Positions 1-7,692 of a stretch of DNA of 64,000 nucleotides are shown here, in pieces. Source of the stretch: a virus; the IMG/VR virus record IMGVR_UViG_3300011115_000934, positions 1-64,000 of that record. One strand, written 5' to 3'. A program made the translations under genes and the position numbers. Every line of letters starts with the position of its first letter. Positions within the stretch are counted from its first letter, which is position 1. The notes beneath the pieces are model-generated. The model made no database searches and had not been told where the DNA came from. It worked only from the letters and a program-made list of their open reading frames with translations.

Positions 1-2
1 AG

Positions 3-10
3 TATCTTTA
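3..10 (+). promoter_or_regulatory. Host-type promoter, -7 element only
   Basis: TATCTTTA followed by GGTA is the same extended element found at 1237 and 26423. The -33 part lies outside the window. It sits 28 nt before the start codon at 39. Confidence 0.45.
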
Positions 11-38
11 GGTATCAATAATTAAAACAAGATACATT

Positions 39-311
39 ATGACAAGAGAACAATTCTTAAACGGAACAATTTTTACAGTAGGGTTTGTAACTTACAAAGG
101 AGCAAGTACTTATTCGTACAACGAGAATGCTGGATGTATAATGAGACAATCTAGATCTTCCCTAGATGAGAGGATAGTACTCAATGAATACGAATGTAAC
201 GTTCCAAAGATCACCAAGACTAGTTTTACAGGTTTCACTTATGTGATGAAGAAGAAAGTAGTAGTAAGGTATAAGTTTGAGGACTTAGTAGTTTTTAAAG
301 AGGGAGTCTAA
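39..311 (+). CDS. Small hypothetical protein (90 aa)
   Basis: I do not recognise this protein. It is a soluble, basic 90-residue product with no membrane segment or signal peptide. It has its own host-type promoter element at the window edge, and its stop codon lies in the loop of the terminator hairpin at 301-328, so it looks like a one-gene transcript or the end of one. The host-type promoter suggests early rather than late expression. ATG at 39 is the only good start, preceded by an AT-rich leader without a Shine-Dalgarno sequence. Confidence 0.75.
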   Translation: MTREQFLNGTIFTVGFVTYKGASTYSYNENAGCIMRQSRSSLDERIVLNEYECNVPKITKTSFTGFTYVMKKKVVVRYKFEDLVVFKEGV

Positions 312-328
312 CGACTCTCTTTTTTTTT
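301..328 (+). terminator. Rho-independent terminator
   Basis: An 8-bp stem (AGGGAGTC / GACTCTCT, one G-T pair) with loop TAAC is followed by nine T. The loop contains the stop codon of the upstream gene. Confidence 0.85.
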
Positions 329-799
329 GAGATTTGTAACCGAGCTCGAGGTGATGTCACCTTGATGTCAATTTGAAATAAGTTTGATCGTTTATTTCAT
401 GCAACGGTTTTCCACTCGGTTTTCCGCAGGACCTATAGATTAGTTTATTTCTGATAAAAATTGAGGTATGGGGATATATACTTATATATACTATATTTAC
501 AAAGCTGGATGTTGTTATGAACCTATCTCTTCCTAGTACTGCAATTATTGCTAATTGTACCCTACTTAAAGCCCTTCGTAAGAAAATTTAAAGTTCAAGA
601 TGTCCTCCTTCAAATGTCGATATAGCTGCTTTACTTCAAGCACGAGTTACCACCTATATCCCTCACCTACCTCTTATGTTGTATCACTGTCGATTTATTG
701 CCTATATTCAATATACAACCTTTTTGGCTTTTTTTGCAACAAAGGGTAAAAAATTTTTGGACAAAATTTCGTTATATAAAACATATATATTTATATAGA
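329..799 (+). other. 470-nt gap without a supported gene; possible structured RNA
   Basis: No convincing intact gene is seen here. Nested inverted repeats lie at 338-421: an outer pair AACCGAG (338-344) with CTCGGTT (415-421), enclosing AGGTGA/TCACCT (349-354/357-362) and TGAAATAA/TTATTTCA (374-381/392-399). From 517 to 798 one frame reads 94 codons with a single in-frame TAA at 589-591; it could be a decayed gene or chance. A late-type TATTTATA is at 788-795, only 4 nt before the next ATG. This is the longest unassigned stretch in the window. Confidence 0.4.
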
Positions 800-1213
800 A
801 TGAAGAAACTAGACAGTAGGGGATTATTTAACATATTTTCCCAGCAAGACGAAGCAATATACCACGAGCATGGAATACCTAACGCTCTTAATGATGATTT
901 TATATTATTTGGTACAGTTATAAAGGGGGTAGAGAATTACTTTATAATACATACAATTTATAGCTATAAGTTCGGACAACAGTATGATAGCGTAAGTAAT
1001 TCAATCAAAATGAAGTATTTCAACGGACTTATTAGTTATCTCGAGAGAATCGATATATCACAGTCAGAAACGCTAATAAACATATTGGATGAGTTCGAAC
1101 CCGATGTAGTGCAGAGTGTATTGCAGCAATTACTACAATTTTACGAGGAGAAAGAAATGTATGAAAAATGTGTAATTATTTTTAAATTTATTGACTTTTT
1201 TTTCGCAAAATAG
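800..1213 (+). CDS. Hypothetical protein (137 aa)
   Basis: Unrecognised. It is predicted soluble and helical, with acidic helices in the middle (residues about 75-120) and an aromatic-rich C-terminus ending Phe-Phe-Phe-Ala-Lys. The frame stays open upstream to a TTG at 698, but the upstream codons read poorly as protein and ATG 800 starts a normal basic N-terminus (Met-Lys-Lys-Leu-Asp), so I prefer 800. It lies alone between the gap at 329-799 and a host-type promoter at 1214. A TATTTATA motif ends 4 nt before the ATG; if that is a promoter the mRNA would be nearly leaderless. Confidence 0.6.
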   Translation: MKKLDSRGLFNIFSQQDEAIYHEHGIPNALNDDFILFGTVIKGVENYFIIHTIYSYKFGQQYDSVSNSIKMKYFNGLISYLERIDISQSETLINILDEFEPDVVQSVLQQLLQFYEEKEMYEKCVIIFKFIDFFFAK

Positions 1214-1244
1214 TTGCTAGAACCAATCTTTGTGCGTATCTTTA
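1214..1244 (+). promoter_or_regulatory. Bacteroidota-type promoter
   Basis: TTGC at 1214-1217, a 19-nt spacer, then TATCTTTA at 1237-1244 followed by GGTATA. The spacer length and -7 octamer are identical to the promoter at 26400-26430. It lies 31 nt before the ATG at 1276. Confidence 0.65.
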
Positions 1245-1275
1245 GGTATATAAATCAATAAAACAAAAAAAGGTT

Positions 1276-1482
1276 ATGGAATCAACTATCTTACAATACG
1301 TATTACACTACGTTTTTATCGGAATCACTTTAGCACTTCCACTTATTACGGTAACAGAAACTAGTGATGAGACAGAGCCAACTACTGCAAAAGAAGTATT
1401 GCTTACAGTATTCCTTTGGCCTTGGTTATGGGTTTTATTAATTGAAATGTTTATTAAGTTTGTGATCCGTAAATTATGGTAG
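1276..1482 (+). CDS. Small two-pass membrane protein (68 aa)
   Basis: Two hydrophobic segments are visible (residues about 8-26 and 42-62), separated by an acidic Thr/Glu-rich loop (TSDETEPTT). The C-terminus ends in a short basic stretch. It is the first gene behind the host-type promoter at 1214, so early expression is likely. It overlaps the next membrane protein gene by 7 nt, which suggests coupled translation and a joint role in the inner membrane. I cannot assign a function; superinfection exclusion or anti-host membrane roles are common for such early phage proteins but nothing here proves it. Confidence 0.7.
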   Translation: MESTILQYVLHYVFIGITLALPLITVTETSDETEPTTAKEVLLTVFLWPWLWVLLIEMFIKFVIRKLW

Positions 1483-1676
1483 AGTTTATTTTAAATACTA
1501 TTTTTTCAGTACCATATTTTACAATAGGGGTTATTATTACAGCTGCATTTGATATAGCAATCTACTATACTAGAGTAAGTGCTCGTTTTACTTTTATAGA
1601 AATACTCGGTTGTACCATGTTTTGGCCCCTTGCAGTACTGTGTTTCTTAGTAGCATTTTTTAAAGGAGAAAATTAA
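1476..1676 (+). CDS. Small two-pass membrane protein (66 aa)
   Basis: Unrecognised family. Two hydrophobic segments (about residues 9-27 and 40-61) flank a short loop with two Arg. It starts inside the last codons of the gene at 1276 and is alike in size and topology. Both share a FLWPW / MFWPL-like aromatic-proline segment, so the two may be distant paralogues or a two-component membrane unit. The same early transcript probably continues to the gene at 1693. Confidence 0.7.
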   Translation: MVEFILNTIFSVPYFTIGVIITAAFDIAIYYTRVSARFTFIEILGCTMFWPLAVLCFLVAFFKGEN

Positions 1677-1692
1677 TTAAAGTTAATAAGTT

Positions 1693-2325
1693 ATGTATAA
1701 AGATAAAATAAGTATGACAGAGGCCATGTCCCTCGAATTAATAGGACAGATTACAATTGTTGATTCTTCACCAGAGTCTATTTTACCTTACCCTAAGGTA
1801 GGAAAAACTTGGAAGGAAAACTTTATCAAGTTACAATCCAAACACAGGCATATATCTCCAGAAAAACTCCTTACGTTTCTTTCGGCAAAATACCTTATAG
1901 AGGTACCTGAGGGTGTAATAGATAAAGATAGTAATACTTATTCGTGGAGATATTTTCATGGTATAGAAAATAGAAAGATACACGAGAAGTCTAAGGACAA
2001 TATTGAGTATGTTTATATTCTCGTAAATGCGGGGTATCCAAACCTTGTTAAGATCGGAATGACAATTACAACTGTTCCTGCCAGAGTTGCGGGATTAAAC
2101 GCCTCTAGTACGGTTGATGAATGGCAAGCAAAGTTTGCTTTGCCCCTAGAGAAAGGTTCGGCGTATAAAGTGGAACAGGCCGTGCATGCTTACTTTGCTT
2201 CTTTGAGGGTTTGTTCGGATCAAGGAGGTTCTCGAGAATTCTTTGAGGTGGATCCGTTATCGGCTTTTGATAAGGTGAGGGAAATAGGAGCTTTGTTTGC
2301 TGTAGGGAATCCTATTGTGTTTTAG
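1693..2325 (+). CDS. T5orf172 (GIY-YIG-like) domain protein (210 aa)
   Basis: The C-terminal half (residues about 105-200) matches the T5orf172 / MUG113 branch of the GIY-YIG nuclease fold: YVYIL (107-111) in place of GIY, KIGMT (120-124) in place of YIG, then Arg131, Glu161 and the REFFEVD block (181-187). The N-terminal 100 residues are a separate helical region I do not recognise. Such proteins are common in phages as stand-alone endonucleases or DNA-binding factors. It follows the two membrane genes by 16 nt on the same transcript. Its substrate is not known. Confidence 0.8.
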   Translation: MYKDKISMTEAMSLELIGQITIVDSSPESILPYPKVGKTWKENFIKLQSKHRHISPEKLLTFLSAKYLIEVPEGVIDKDSNTYSWRYFHGIENRKIHEKSKDNIEYVYILVNAGYPNLVKIGMTITTVPARVAGLNASSTVDEWQAKFALPLEKGSAYKVEQAVHAYFASLRVCSDQGGSREFFEVDPLSAFDKVREIGALFAVGNPIVF

Positions 2326-2455
2326 AATATATAAGAAAAGTGCGCCGCGTAACTCCTCTGTTGTTTCTTTAAAAAAAAATCGGTAACTTCAATCTATAAG
2401 CTCTTAAAGAAAAAGGGATATAAAAAAAATAGTAATAAAAATAAACTAAAGTAAA

Positions 2456-2629
2456 ATGAGAAACAAAGATTTATTCGAACAAAAATTAGAAAGATTCGAA
2501 GCAGAAGTAAAGAACATAGGGTATAATATTCATAAAAATGAATTAGACGTAGCTTATAGTTTGGTTGAAGTTCTTTTAGAAAAGGTAGGAGATCTTAGAA
2601 CTCTGTTAAATACAGAACACCAAGACTAA
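2456..2629 (+). CDS. Small helical protein (57 aa)
   Basis: The start is Met-Arg-Asn-Lys-Asp-Leu-Phe-Glu, and the whole product is a charged, amphipathic two-helix protein. Its stop overlaps the next start in a TAATG junction at 2627-2631, so it is translationally coupled to the HD-domain gene. No function can be assigned. The reading frame is clean, has the A/T-ending codon bias of its neighbours, and begins after an A-rich leader typical of this genome. Confidence 0.6.
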   Translation: MRNKDLFEQKLERFEAEVKNIGYNIHKNELDVAYSLVEVLLEKVGDLRTLLNTEHQD

Positions 2630-3366
2630 TGAACTTAGTAGCAGAGCAAATACAAAAAAATTGGGATAAGCATCTCAAAATTGTAGATACTTTTATAACA
2701 GGAGAACGTAAGGAGAAGTTAAAATCTCTTTACGTTTCTTTGGCTGATGATATGGTTTTAGCTCCTGCTTCAGGTAAGCCTTCTTTCCATAATGCATTTG
2801 CTGGAGGATATATAGATCATGTTAATCGTGTAGTTCACTGTGCTTTGAAAACAAAGCAACTTTGGCAAGAGATGGGATCTACTATAGATTTTACAGATGA
2901 GGAATTAGTATTTTCTGCTCTTAATCACGACTTAGGTAAAATAGGTTCACAAGGTCAACCCTACTATCTCCCTCAGACAGATAAGTGGAGACAGGATAAG
3001 TTAGGAGAAATTTATACTCATAATAAGGACTTATCATACATGCTTATTCAAGATCGTTCTCTATTTACACTCCAGCAAAATCAAATAGCTATTACAGAAA
3101 AGGAATATCTAGCAATTAAATTACATGATGGATTGTATGATGATGTAAATAAACCATACTACATTTCCTTTAATCCAGATTCTAAACTTAGAACTAATTT
3201 AGTTTATATTTTACATCAAGCAGATTTCTTAGCTTCTAAAATAGAATACGATACTTGGAAAGCTTCAGGAGAGGTTCAAGAACCTAAGGTAGAGAAAACA
3301 AAAGCAAGTACAGGTAAAACAGTTAACGCCTCAGAGGGGCTAATGAATTTAGTAAAAAATATTTAA
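2629..3366 (+). CDS. HD-domain phosphohydrolase-like protein (245 aa)
   Basis: The metal-binding HD pattern is visible: His64 in GGYIDHVNRVVH, the His100-Asp101 pair in ALNHDLGKIG, His166 in IKLHDGLY and Asp199 in HQADFLASKIEYD. This order fits HD-superfamily metal-dependent phosphohydrolases or nucleotidases. The last 40 residues are a Lys/Thr-rich tail. The gene starts within the stop of the 57-aa gene (TAATG) and is followed 1 nt later by a membrane protein gene. In a phage a role in nucleotide turnover or in removing a signalling nucleotide is plausible, but the substrate cannot be read from the sequence. Confidence 0.8.
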   Translation: MNLVAEQIQKNWDKHLKIVDTFITGERKEKLKSLYVSLADDMVLAPASGKPSFHNAFAGGYIDHVNRVVHCALKTKQLWQEMGSTIDFTDEELVFSALNHDLGKIGSQGQPYYLPQTDKWRQDKLGEIYTHNKDLSYMLIQDRSLFTLQQNQIAITEKEYLAIKLHDGLYDDVNKPYYISFNPDSKLRTNLVYILHQADFLASKIEYDTWKASGEVQEPKVEKTKASTGKTVNASEGLMNLVKNI

Positions 3367-3367
3367 G

Positions 3368-3661
3368 ATGGAAATTTTATTAATAATATCAACAGTAGTT
3401 CTTTTATGTTTAGCATACATAGTTTTTAACCTAAATCGTAAGGTGGTTAAGCAAGAGGGCATTATAGAATACCAAGTAGGTTATTTAAGAAATGTTGCGT
3501 ACCTTATTAATGAGTCAAAAATTTATGTTGAACAATTAGATGAAAAAGGTGCATTTAGATCCGACGACGAAGTAGGGGTCTTCTTTAATTTTATGAAAGA
3601 AATACAAGAAACCATAAATGATTACCGTCTCCCAGAAGACTATGGCAAAGCCACAAAATAA
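3368..3661 (+). CDS. N-terminally anchored membrane protein (97 aa)
   Basis: A single hydrophobic segment at residues 2-20 (ILLIISTVVLLCLAYIVF) is followed by a charged, helical, probably cytoplasmic domain of about 75 residues. It does not look like a cleaved signal peptide because no Ala-x-Ala site follows. The 3' end overlaps the sigma factor gene by 20 nt if that gene starts at 3642. Function unknown. Confidence 0.7.
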   Translation: MEILLIISTVVLLCLAYIVFNLNRKVVKQEGIIEYQVGYLRNVAYLINESKIYVEQLDEKGAFRSDDEVGVFFNFMKEIQETINDYRLPEDYGKATK

Positions 3662-4340
3662 AGATAATTACTATTTTACACAAGAAACAGAGGACGCAAT
3701 CGTAAGATATAACGCATCCTCTGATCCTGTTTTTAGAGATAAAATATTTACAAAAGAGATATATTACCCTCTATATAAGTTAGCAGAAAATATTATTCAT
3801 ACTTTTAAATTTTACTACCTCGATGTGGATAGTATTGAGGATTTAAAGTTAGATGTAGTAAGTATGCTTGTTGAGGAAAAGCTATATAGATTTGATCCAA
3901 CTAATGGTGCTAAGGCATTTTCTTACTTTCAAACAATAGTAAAGAGATGGCTTATTAATTACAATAATAAGAACTACAAGAAGCTAAAACAGGTAGGATC
4001 TTTTGAAGAGATGGAAGATTCGTACGAAGTAGAGGGAGTTCCAAACTCGGAACGAAAAGTTAAAATAGCTACAATTGTAAATCTTTTTATAGAAAACAGC
4101 TATGAAAATATAGAAGAACTTTTTCCAAAAGAACAAGATCAAAAGGTAGCAGATGCAATCCTTACCCTATTTACTACACGTCATGACCTGGAAATTTTTA
4201 GAAAGAAAGCTCTGTACATTTATATAAGAGAAATGACAGATTGTGAAACTCCAACCCTTACTAAGGTAATTTCTAAACTTAAAGATGAATTCTATACCTT
4301 ACATAAGACCTACCAAGATGCAGGATTTTTAATTCAATAA
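3642..4340 (+). CDS. gp55: gp55-like late-transcription sigma factor (232 aa)
   Basis: Residues about 68-112 contain the sequence typical of T4-like gp55 late sigma factors: a helix ending in EEKLYRFDPTNG, then KAFSYFQTIVKRWLINYNNK, corresponding to sigma region 2. gp55 replaces the host sigma factor on RNA polymerase and directs it to short late promoters made of a -10 element only. The frame opens at ATG 3618, but ATG 3642 (Met-Ala-Lys-Pro-Gln) gives a shorter overlap and a more usual N-terminus. It lies directly upstream of the baseplate block, whose genes carry the conserved TATTTATA motif this factor probably reads. No gp33 or gp45 partner is recognisable here. Confidence 0.75.
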   Translation: MAKPQNKDNYYFTQETEDAIVRYNASSDPVFRDKIFTKEIYYPLYKLAENIIHTFKFYYLDVDSIEDLKLDVVSMLVEEKLYRFDPTNGAKAFSYFQTIVKRWLINYNNKNYKKLKQVGSFEEMEDSYEVEGVPNSERKVKIATIVNLFIENSYENIEELFPKEQDQKVADAILTLFTTRHDLEIFRKKALYIYIREMTDCETPTLTKVISKLKDEFYTLHKTYQDAGFLIQ

Positions 4341-4342
4341 CA

Positions 4343-4350
4343 TATTTATA
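4343..4350 (+). promoter_or_regulatory. Putative late promoter TATTTATA
   Basis: TATTTATA ends 13 nt before the ATG at 4364, in a 23-nt gap. It probably starts the baseplate transcription unit. Confidence 0.55.
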
Positions 4351-4363
4351 TAATAAATACACC

Positions 4364-4711
4364 ATGGGATTAGATACTACAATTTTTGGAACCAAAACAG
4401 TCTCAGATATCTTAAAAGAAATCTATGACAACTCTCGAAGCAAATCAAAACAAGTTAACGCTCTTATTGGAGAACTTAAGCCTCTTGTAGAGAATATAGG
4501 AGATGCAACTCTTGTTGTACCTATGATAAAAGAATACTTAGAAGTAGGAGTAAAGAATGATGAACACCTTATTAAAATGGTAGCACTTGTACAGAGGTTT
4601 GATAATGGAGGAAAGGGAGCGGAGGCAGATTTTTTCAATCCAGAAGAGCTGGCTAAGTTAATGGAGCAAAGTGAAGAGATAGGTAAGAAGTTGGATAAAA
4701 AGGATGAGTAA
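4364..4711 (+). CDS. Hypothetical structural or assembly protein (115 aa)
   Basis: Unrecognised. It is a helical, soluble protein with a Lys/Glu-rich C-terminus (residues 98-115). It opens the baseplate transcription unit behind a late-type promoter and its stop overlaps the start of the gp5-like gene by one base (TAATG). Its position suggests an assembly partner or chaperone of the hub protein, but this is inferred from context only. Confidence 0.7.
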   Translation: MGLDTTIFGTKTVSDILKEIYDNSRSKSKQVNALIGELKPLVENIGDATLVVPMIKEYLEVGVKNDEHLIKMVALVQRFDNGGKGAEADFFNPEELAKLMEQSEEIGKKLDKKDE

Positions 4712-5862
4712 TGACAAGAAATAACTATTTCTTAGGCAGTAAGATAGGAGGACTAATTCAATCACAAAACTCAGGAGGTTCCTCACAAGGAGCGTTAGTT
4801 TTTGGAAGAGTTACTAAAATTTCTTTAGATGAAAGTACTGAGATTTTAGATGCTCAAGGCAATGCATTACCTATAGGTACAATACTATATAGAGATATCA
4901 CAGCTCAAAAAGAAACAAAAGCAACTGAGTATCCTGCACTACCTCTCCATACTAACATTAAACAATTCCCACTACTAAATGAAGTAGTAATGCTAGTACA
5001 AGGACCTACCTCAGATATACAAACAAATGTAGGTACAAAAGATGTATACTATTCAACTATAGTTAATTTATGGGGAAGTAATCACCACAATGCATTACCA
5101 GAGCCAAATACAGATATAAGTACTATATTGGGTAAGGACGTAAAAGAGCTCTCCGATATTAACCCGATGTACCCCTTCCCAGGAGATGTTTTGATAGAAG
5201 GAAGGCAGGGGCAATCTATTAGGTTAGGTGGAAATATGTCTCCTAAAAATAAGTTAGTTGACGATAGCAATAATGCTAAGCCGTTTATATTGGTTAGTAA
5301 TGGCCAAATTAAAACAGATAATGGAATAGATCATATAGTAGAGGATATTAATAAAGATCCAAACTCTATACACATGCTTTCTGATCATATATCAGATTTA
5401 ATTGCGATTAACAAAAAGAGAGATTCATACGATGTACAACCACTAGCTTCTAATAGGTACGTAGGAAACCAAGTAATTATAAATGGAGGAAGACTTTTCT
5501 TTAATGCAAAAGAAGACTCAGCATTCATATCAGCAAGAGAGTCAATAGGACTAAACGCAAAAACAGTTAACATTGATGCAAATACATACTTCTGTGTTGA
5601 TGCAGCTAAGATATATTTAGGAAAAGCAGCTAGAACCTCAATAACAAAAGAACCAGTAGTACTAGGTATTCAATTGGAGAACTGGCTAAACAACTTAATA
5701 GCAATATTAAGAACAATTTCAATCACACTACCAACTGTAACATCAACTCCAGCAGGAGCAATACCAGGACTAGCAGAATTAGGTAAGGCAATAGATCAAC
5801 CAATTAAAGATCTAACGACAACTACGATATTATTCCAATCTAAAAAAGTATTTACAGAATAA
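4711..5862 (+). CDS. Baseplate hub/spike protein, gp5 OB-fold type (383 aa)
   Basis: The N-terminal 190 residues resemble the OB-fold domain of T4 gp5-like hub proteins. The most telling segment is PGDVLIEGRQGQSIRLGGN (about residues 154-172), close to the EGR(F/W)GNSIRFG signature of marine T4-like gp5. A C-terminal beta-strand-rich part (residues 249-305) looks like the start of a beta-helix. The T4 lysozyme domain between them is absent, so cell-wall cutting must come from another protein if it occurs. It is stop-start coupled on both sides. Confidence 0.7.
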   Translation: MTRNNYFLGSKIGGLIQSQNSGGSSQGALVFGRVTKISLDESTEILDAQGNALPIGTILYRDITAQKETKATEYPALPLHTNIKQFPLLNEVVMLVQGPTSDIQTNVGTKDVYYSTIVNLWGSNHHNALPEPNTDISTILGKDVKELSDINPMYPFPGDVLIEGRQGQSIRLGGNMSPKNKLVDDSNNAKPFILVSNGQIKTDNGIDHIVEDINKDPNSIHMLSDHISDLIAINKKRDSYDVQPLASNRYVGNQVIINGGRLFFNAKEDSAFISARESIGLNAKTVNIDANTYFCVDAAKIYLGKAARTSITKEPVVLGIQLENWLNNLIAILRTISITLPTVTSTPAGAIPGLAELGKAIDQPIKDLTTTTILFQSKKVFTE

Positions 5863-6854
5863 TGGCAGGAGAATTAGAAAAAGCTCAAGCAGCTCAAGCT
5901 GCAGTAGAGTCGTCAATAGCAAAAATCAGAGAAGCTCAAAAAAAGTTTGAAGAAACAAAAGCTAAGGTAGAAGCTGCGAAAAAGAAAGCAGAGGATGCAG
6001 TTAAAAAAGCAAAGGCTCTTCAACAAACCATAAAGATACTACGAGCACAACAAAGGACTCCTGGAGCAATAAGGGGAGGTATAGCAGTAGTAGCAGCTTC
6101 CCAGATAGGAGCACTAAAAGGTGCACTAGCCGCTCAGATATTAAAACGAGTTATTGCTATGCTGAGTAAATTCTCAAGCGGATGTCCAGATAATAAGGAG
6201 CTTCAGAAGATTATAAAAATTAGAAGTACGTTATTAAAACACTTAACAAGTTTCGAAAAGAGAGTAAGCGCCTTTGCTGCAATAGCAAATCAGCTTACAG
6301 CAGTAGTAAGTGTAATTAAAATTATTATACAATTAATAACATCACTCCCAATACCTGTAGCTGTACCGCCAGGAGCAGGTATACCTATAAGTGTACTAAC
6401 TAAGTATAGTAACGCGTTAATTAAGGTAAATAAGAAGTTAGATATAATATTAACAGAAGCAGCAGCAATAACAGGGATAATAAATACAGTAAGTCCAATA
6501 ATAACTAACTTAAAAAATAGGTTAGAATCAATAGATATAGCAATCGAACAATGTAGTATAGGAAATCCTGCAGACTTAAGTGATATATTAGCAACAGCAC
6601 AACCTCCTCAAAACACAGGGTCAGAAGGTACACCTACAGATGCTCAGGGAAACCCAGATCCTAATTACGAACATAAGGGATATATTCTAGCTATAGTACA
6701 AGATCCAAATTCACCTAAAATAGCACCAAGAAGGTATGCAGTAGCAAAAGATAAAGCAGGAACAATTAGATTAAGAGGAGAATCTTCGTTCAGTTCAGAC
6801 ACACAAGTTCTATTAGATGAACTTAAATTTAAAATAGATAATCAATTTACATAA
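5862..6854 (+). CDS. Coiled-coil baseplate-region protein (330 aa)
   Basis: Residues 1-60 form an Ala/Lys/Glu-rich coiled coil. Residues 65-105 and 135-185 are hydrophobic, Ala/Ile/Gly-rich segments that could insert in a membrane. The last 60 residues form a compact domain around YILAIVQDPNSPKIAPRRYA. I cannot name the family. It lies between the hub protein and gp25, start codon overlapping the upstream stop. The hydrophobic middle makes a membrane-contacting hub or tail-tip role possible, but that is speculation. Confidence 0.75.
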   Translation: MAGELEKAQAAQAAVESSIAKIREAQKKFEETKAKVEAAKKKAEDAVKKAKALQQTIKILRAQQRTPGAIRGGIAVVAASQIGALKGALAAQILKRVIAMLSKFSSGCPDNKELQKIIKIRSTLLKHLTSFEKRVSAFAAIANQLTAVVSVIKIIIQLITSLPIPVAVPPGAGIPISVLTKYSNALIKVNKKLDIILTEAAAITGIINTVSPIITNLKNRLESIDIAIEQCSIGNPADLSDILATAQPPQNTGSEGTPTDAQGNPDPNYEHKGYILAIVQDPNSPKIAPRRYAVAKDKAGTIRLRGESSFSSDTQVLLDELKFKIDNQFT

Positions 6855-6871
6855 CAAAACTATTTATTAAT

Positions 6872-7282
6872 ATGAAGTTAGACTTATTAACAAAACTAAT
6901 AAAAGAAGCGGTTAAAGAAGCAGTTCGTGAGGAGTTGGAAACAATTCTTTCTGAAGATGTAAAACATACACAAGCACCTAAACAAACTGTTACAAAATAT
7001 GCAGAACATAGACCTGTAGTAGCAAGACCAATTCCTACAGGTAATCCAATTGCAGATCTAATGAACGAGACAAAATACTCAATGACTCAAGGAGAGTATC
7101 AGAGTATGATAAGTGCAACATCAGATATGGTTCAAGCACCAGGATTAGGAATGAATCCAATAGAGCAATTTAGACAAGGTCCAGAACCAGGATTAGACAT
7201 ATCGCAATTTGATTTTATAAAAAAAGCAGGCGCAGTTTATAAAGCATCACAAGAAAAAGATAAACAAAGATTTGGAGCATAA
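6872..7282 (+). CDS. Hypothetical protein with N-terminal amphipathic helix (136 aa)
   Basis: It starts with a long amphipathic helix (LLTKLIKEAVKEAVREEL, residues 4-21) that ends ILSE (26-29) before Asp30. The rest is Pro/Gln/Met-rich and probably extended. The N-terminal layout resembles the (L/I)xE-terminated leader peptides of proteins encoded further on (for example at 32692 and 42352). It is in the baseplate block, however, so this may be an interaction helix and not a head-targeting signal. It is stop-start coupled to gp25. A TATTTATT at 6861 lies only 3 nt before the ATG, too close for a normal late promoter. Confidence 0.7.
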   Translation: MKLDLLTKLIKEAVKEAVREELETILSEDVKHTQAPKQTVTKYAEHRPVVARPIPTGNPIADLMNETKYSMTQGEYQSMISATSDMVQAPGLGMNPIEQFRQGPEPGLDISQFDFIKKAGAVYKASQEKDKQRFGA

Positions 7283-7692
7283 TGGCATTTAATGTACAGC
7301 AAATAGATCCACTAGATTTACAACCTAGAAAAGCAGTTGGAGTTGGTTTACCTTTCTCCTCTACTTCTGTATTTAACTCAACATACTCAACTCAGGACGC
7401 ATTAAGATCCAACTTAGTTAATCACTTTCTTACAGAAAAGGGAGAGAGGTTTCTAAATCCAAACTTAGGAGCAGGACTTAGAGCACTTCTTTTTGATCAA
7501 ATGACATTAGATAAGAGAGACCAAATAGAGGGAGTAGTTAGGACTGAGGTATCAACCTATTTTCCGAACCTACAAATAAGCGACGTAGAGATAATAGCTT
7601 CCCCAGACACAAATACAGTGACAGTTTATATAAAATATAGTGTTACTCAGACAAACATACAAGACGAATTGTTAATTAACTTCGAACAATAA
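7282..7692 (+). CDS. gp25: Baseplate wedge protein gp25
   Basis: Length (136 aa) and content match the gp25/gpW lysozyme-like fold family of baseplate wedge proteins: residues 33-60 carry the usual DALRSNLVNHFLTEKGER pattern and the conserved glycine stretch FLNPNLGAGLRALLF, followed by the EGVVRTEVSTYFP helix and two closing beta strands. In T4, gp25 sits at the wedge-tube interface and helps trigger sheath contraction. It is followed by gp6 with a one-base stop-start overlap, the order found in T4-like phages. Confidence 0.9.
   Translation: MAFNVQQIDPLDLQPRKAVGVGLPFSSTSVFNSTYSTQDALRSNLVNHFLTEKGERFLNPNLGAGLRALLFDQMTLDKRDQIEGVVRTEVSTYFPNLQISDVEIIASPDTNTVTVYIKYSVTQTNIQDELLINFEQ

Noticed and set aside
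371-402. Hairpin resembling a tRNA T arm
   Set aside because: The loop lacks the invariant C56 and there is no acceptor, D or anticodon arm.
698-799. Longer N-terminus for the gene at 800
   Set aside because: It needs a TTG start and adds an aromatic-rich stretch unlike a protein N-terminus. ATG 800 has a normal start.
2364-2412. Inverted repeat TTTCTTTAA / TTAAAGAAA
   Set aside because: The 31-nt loop and low-complexity arms give a weak structure with no clear role.
6861-6868. TATTTATT before the gene at 6872 as a late promoter
   Set aside because: It ends 3 nt before the ATG, which would place the transcript start inside the gene. The same applies to 788-795.
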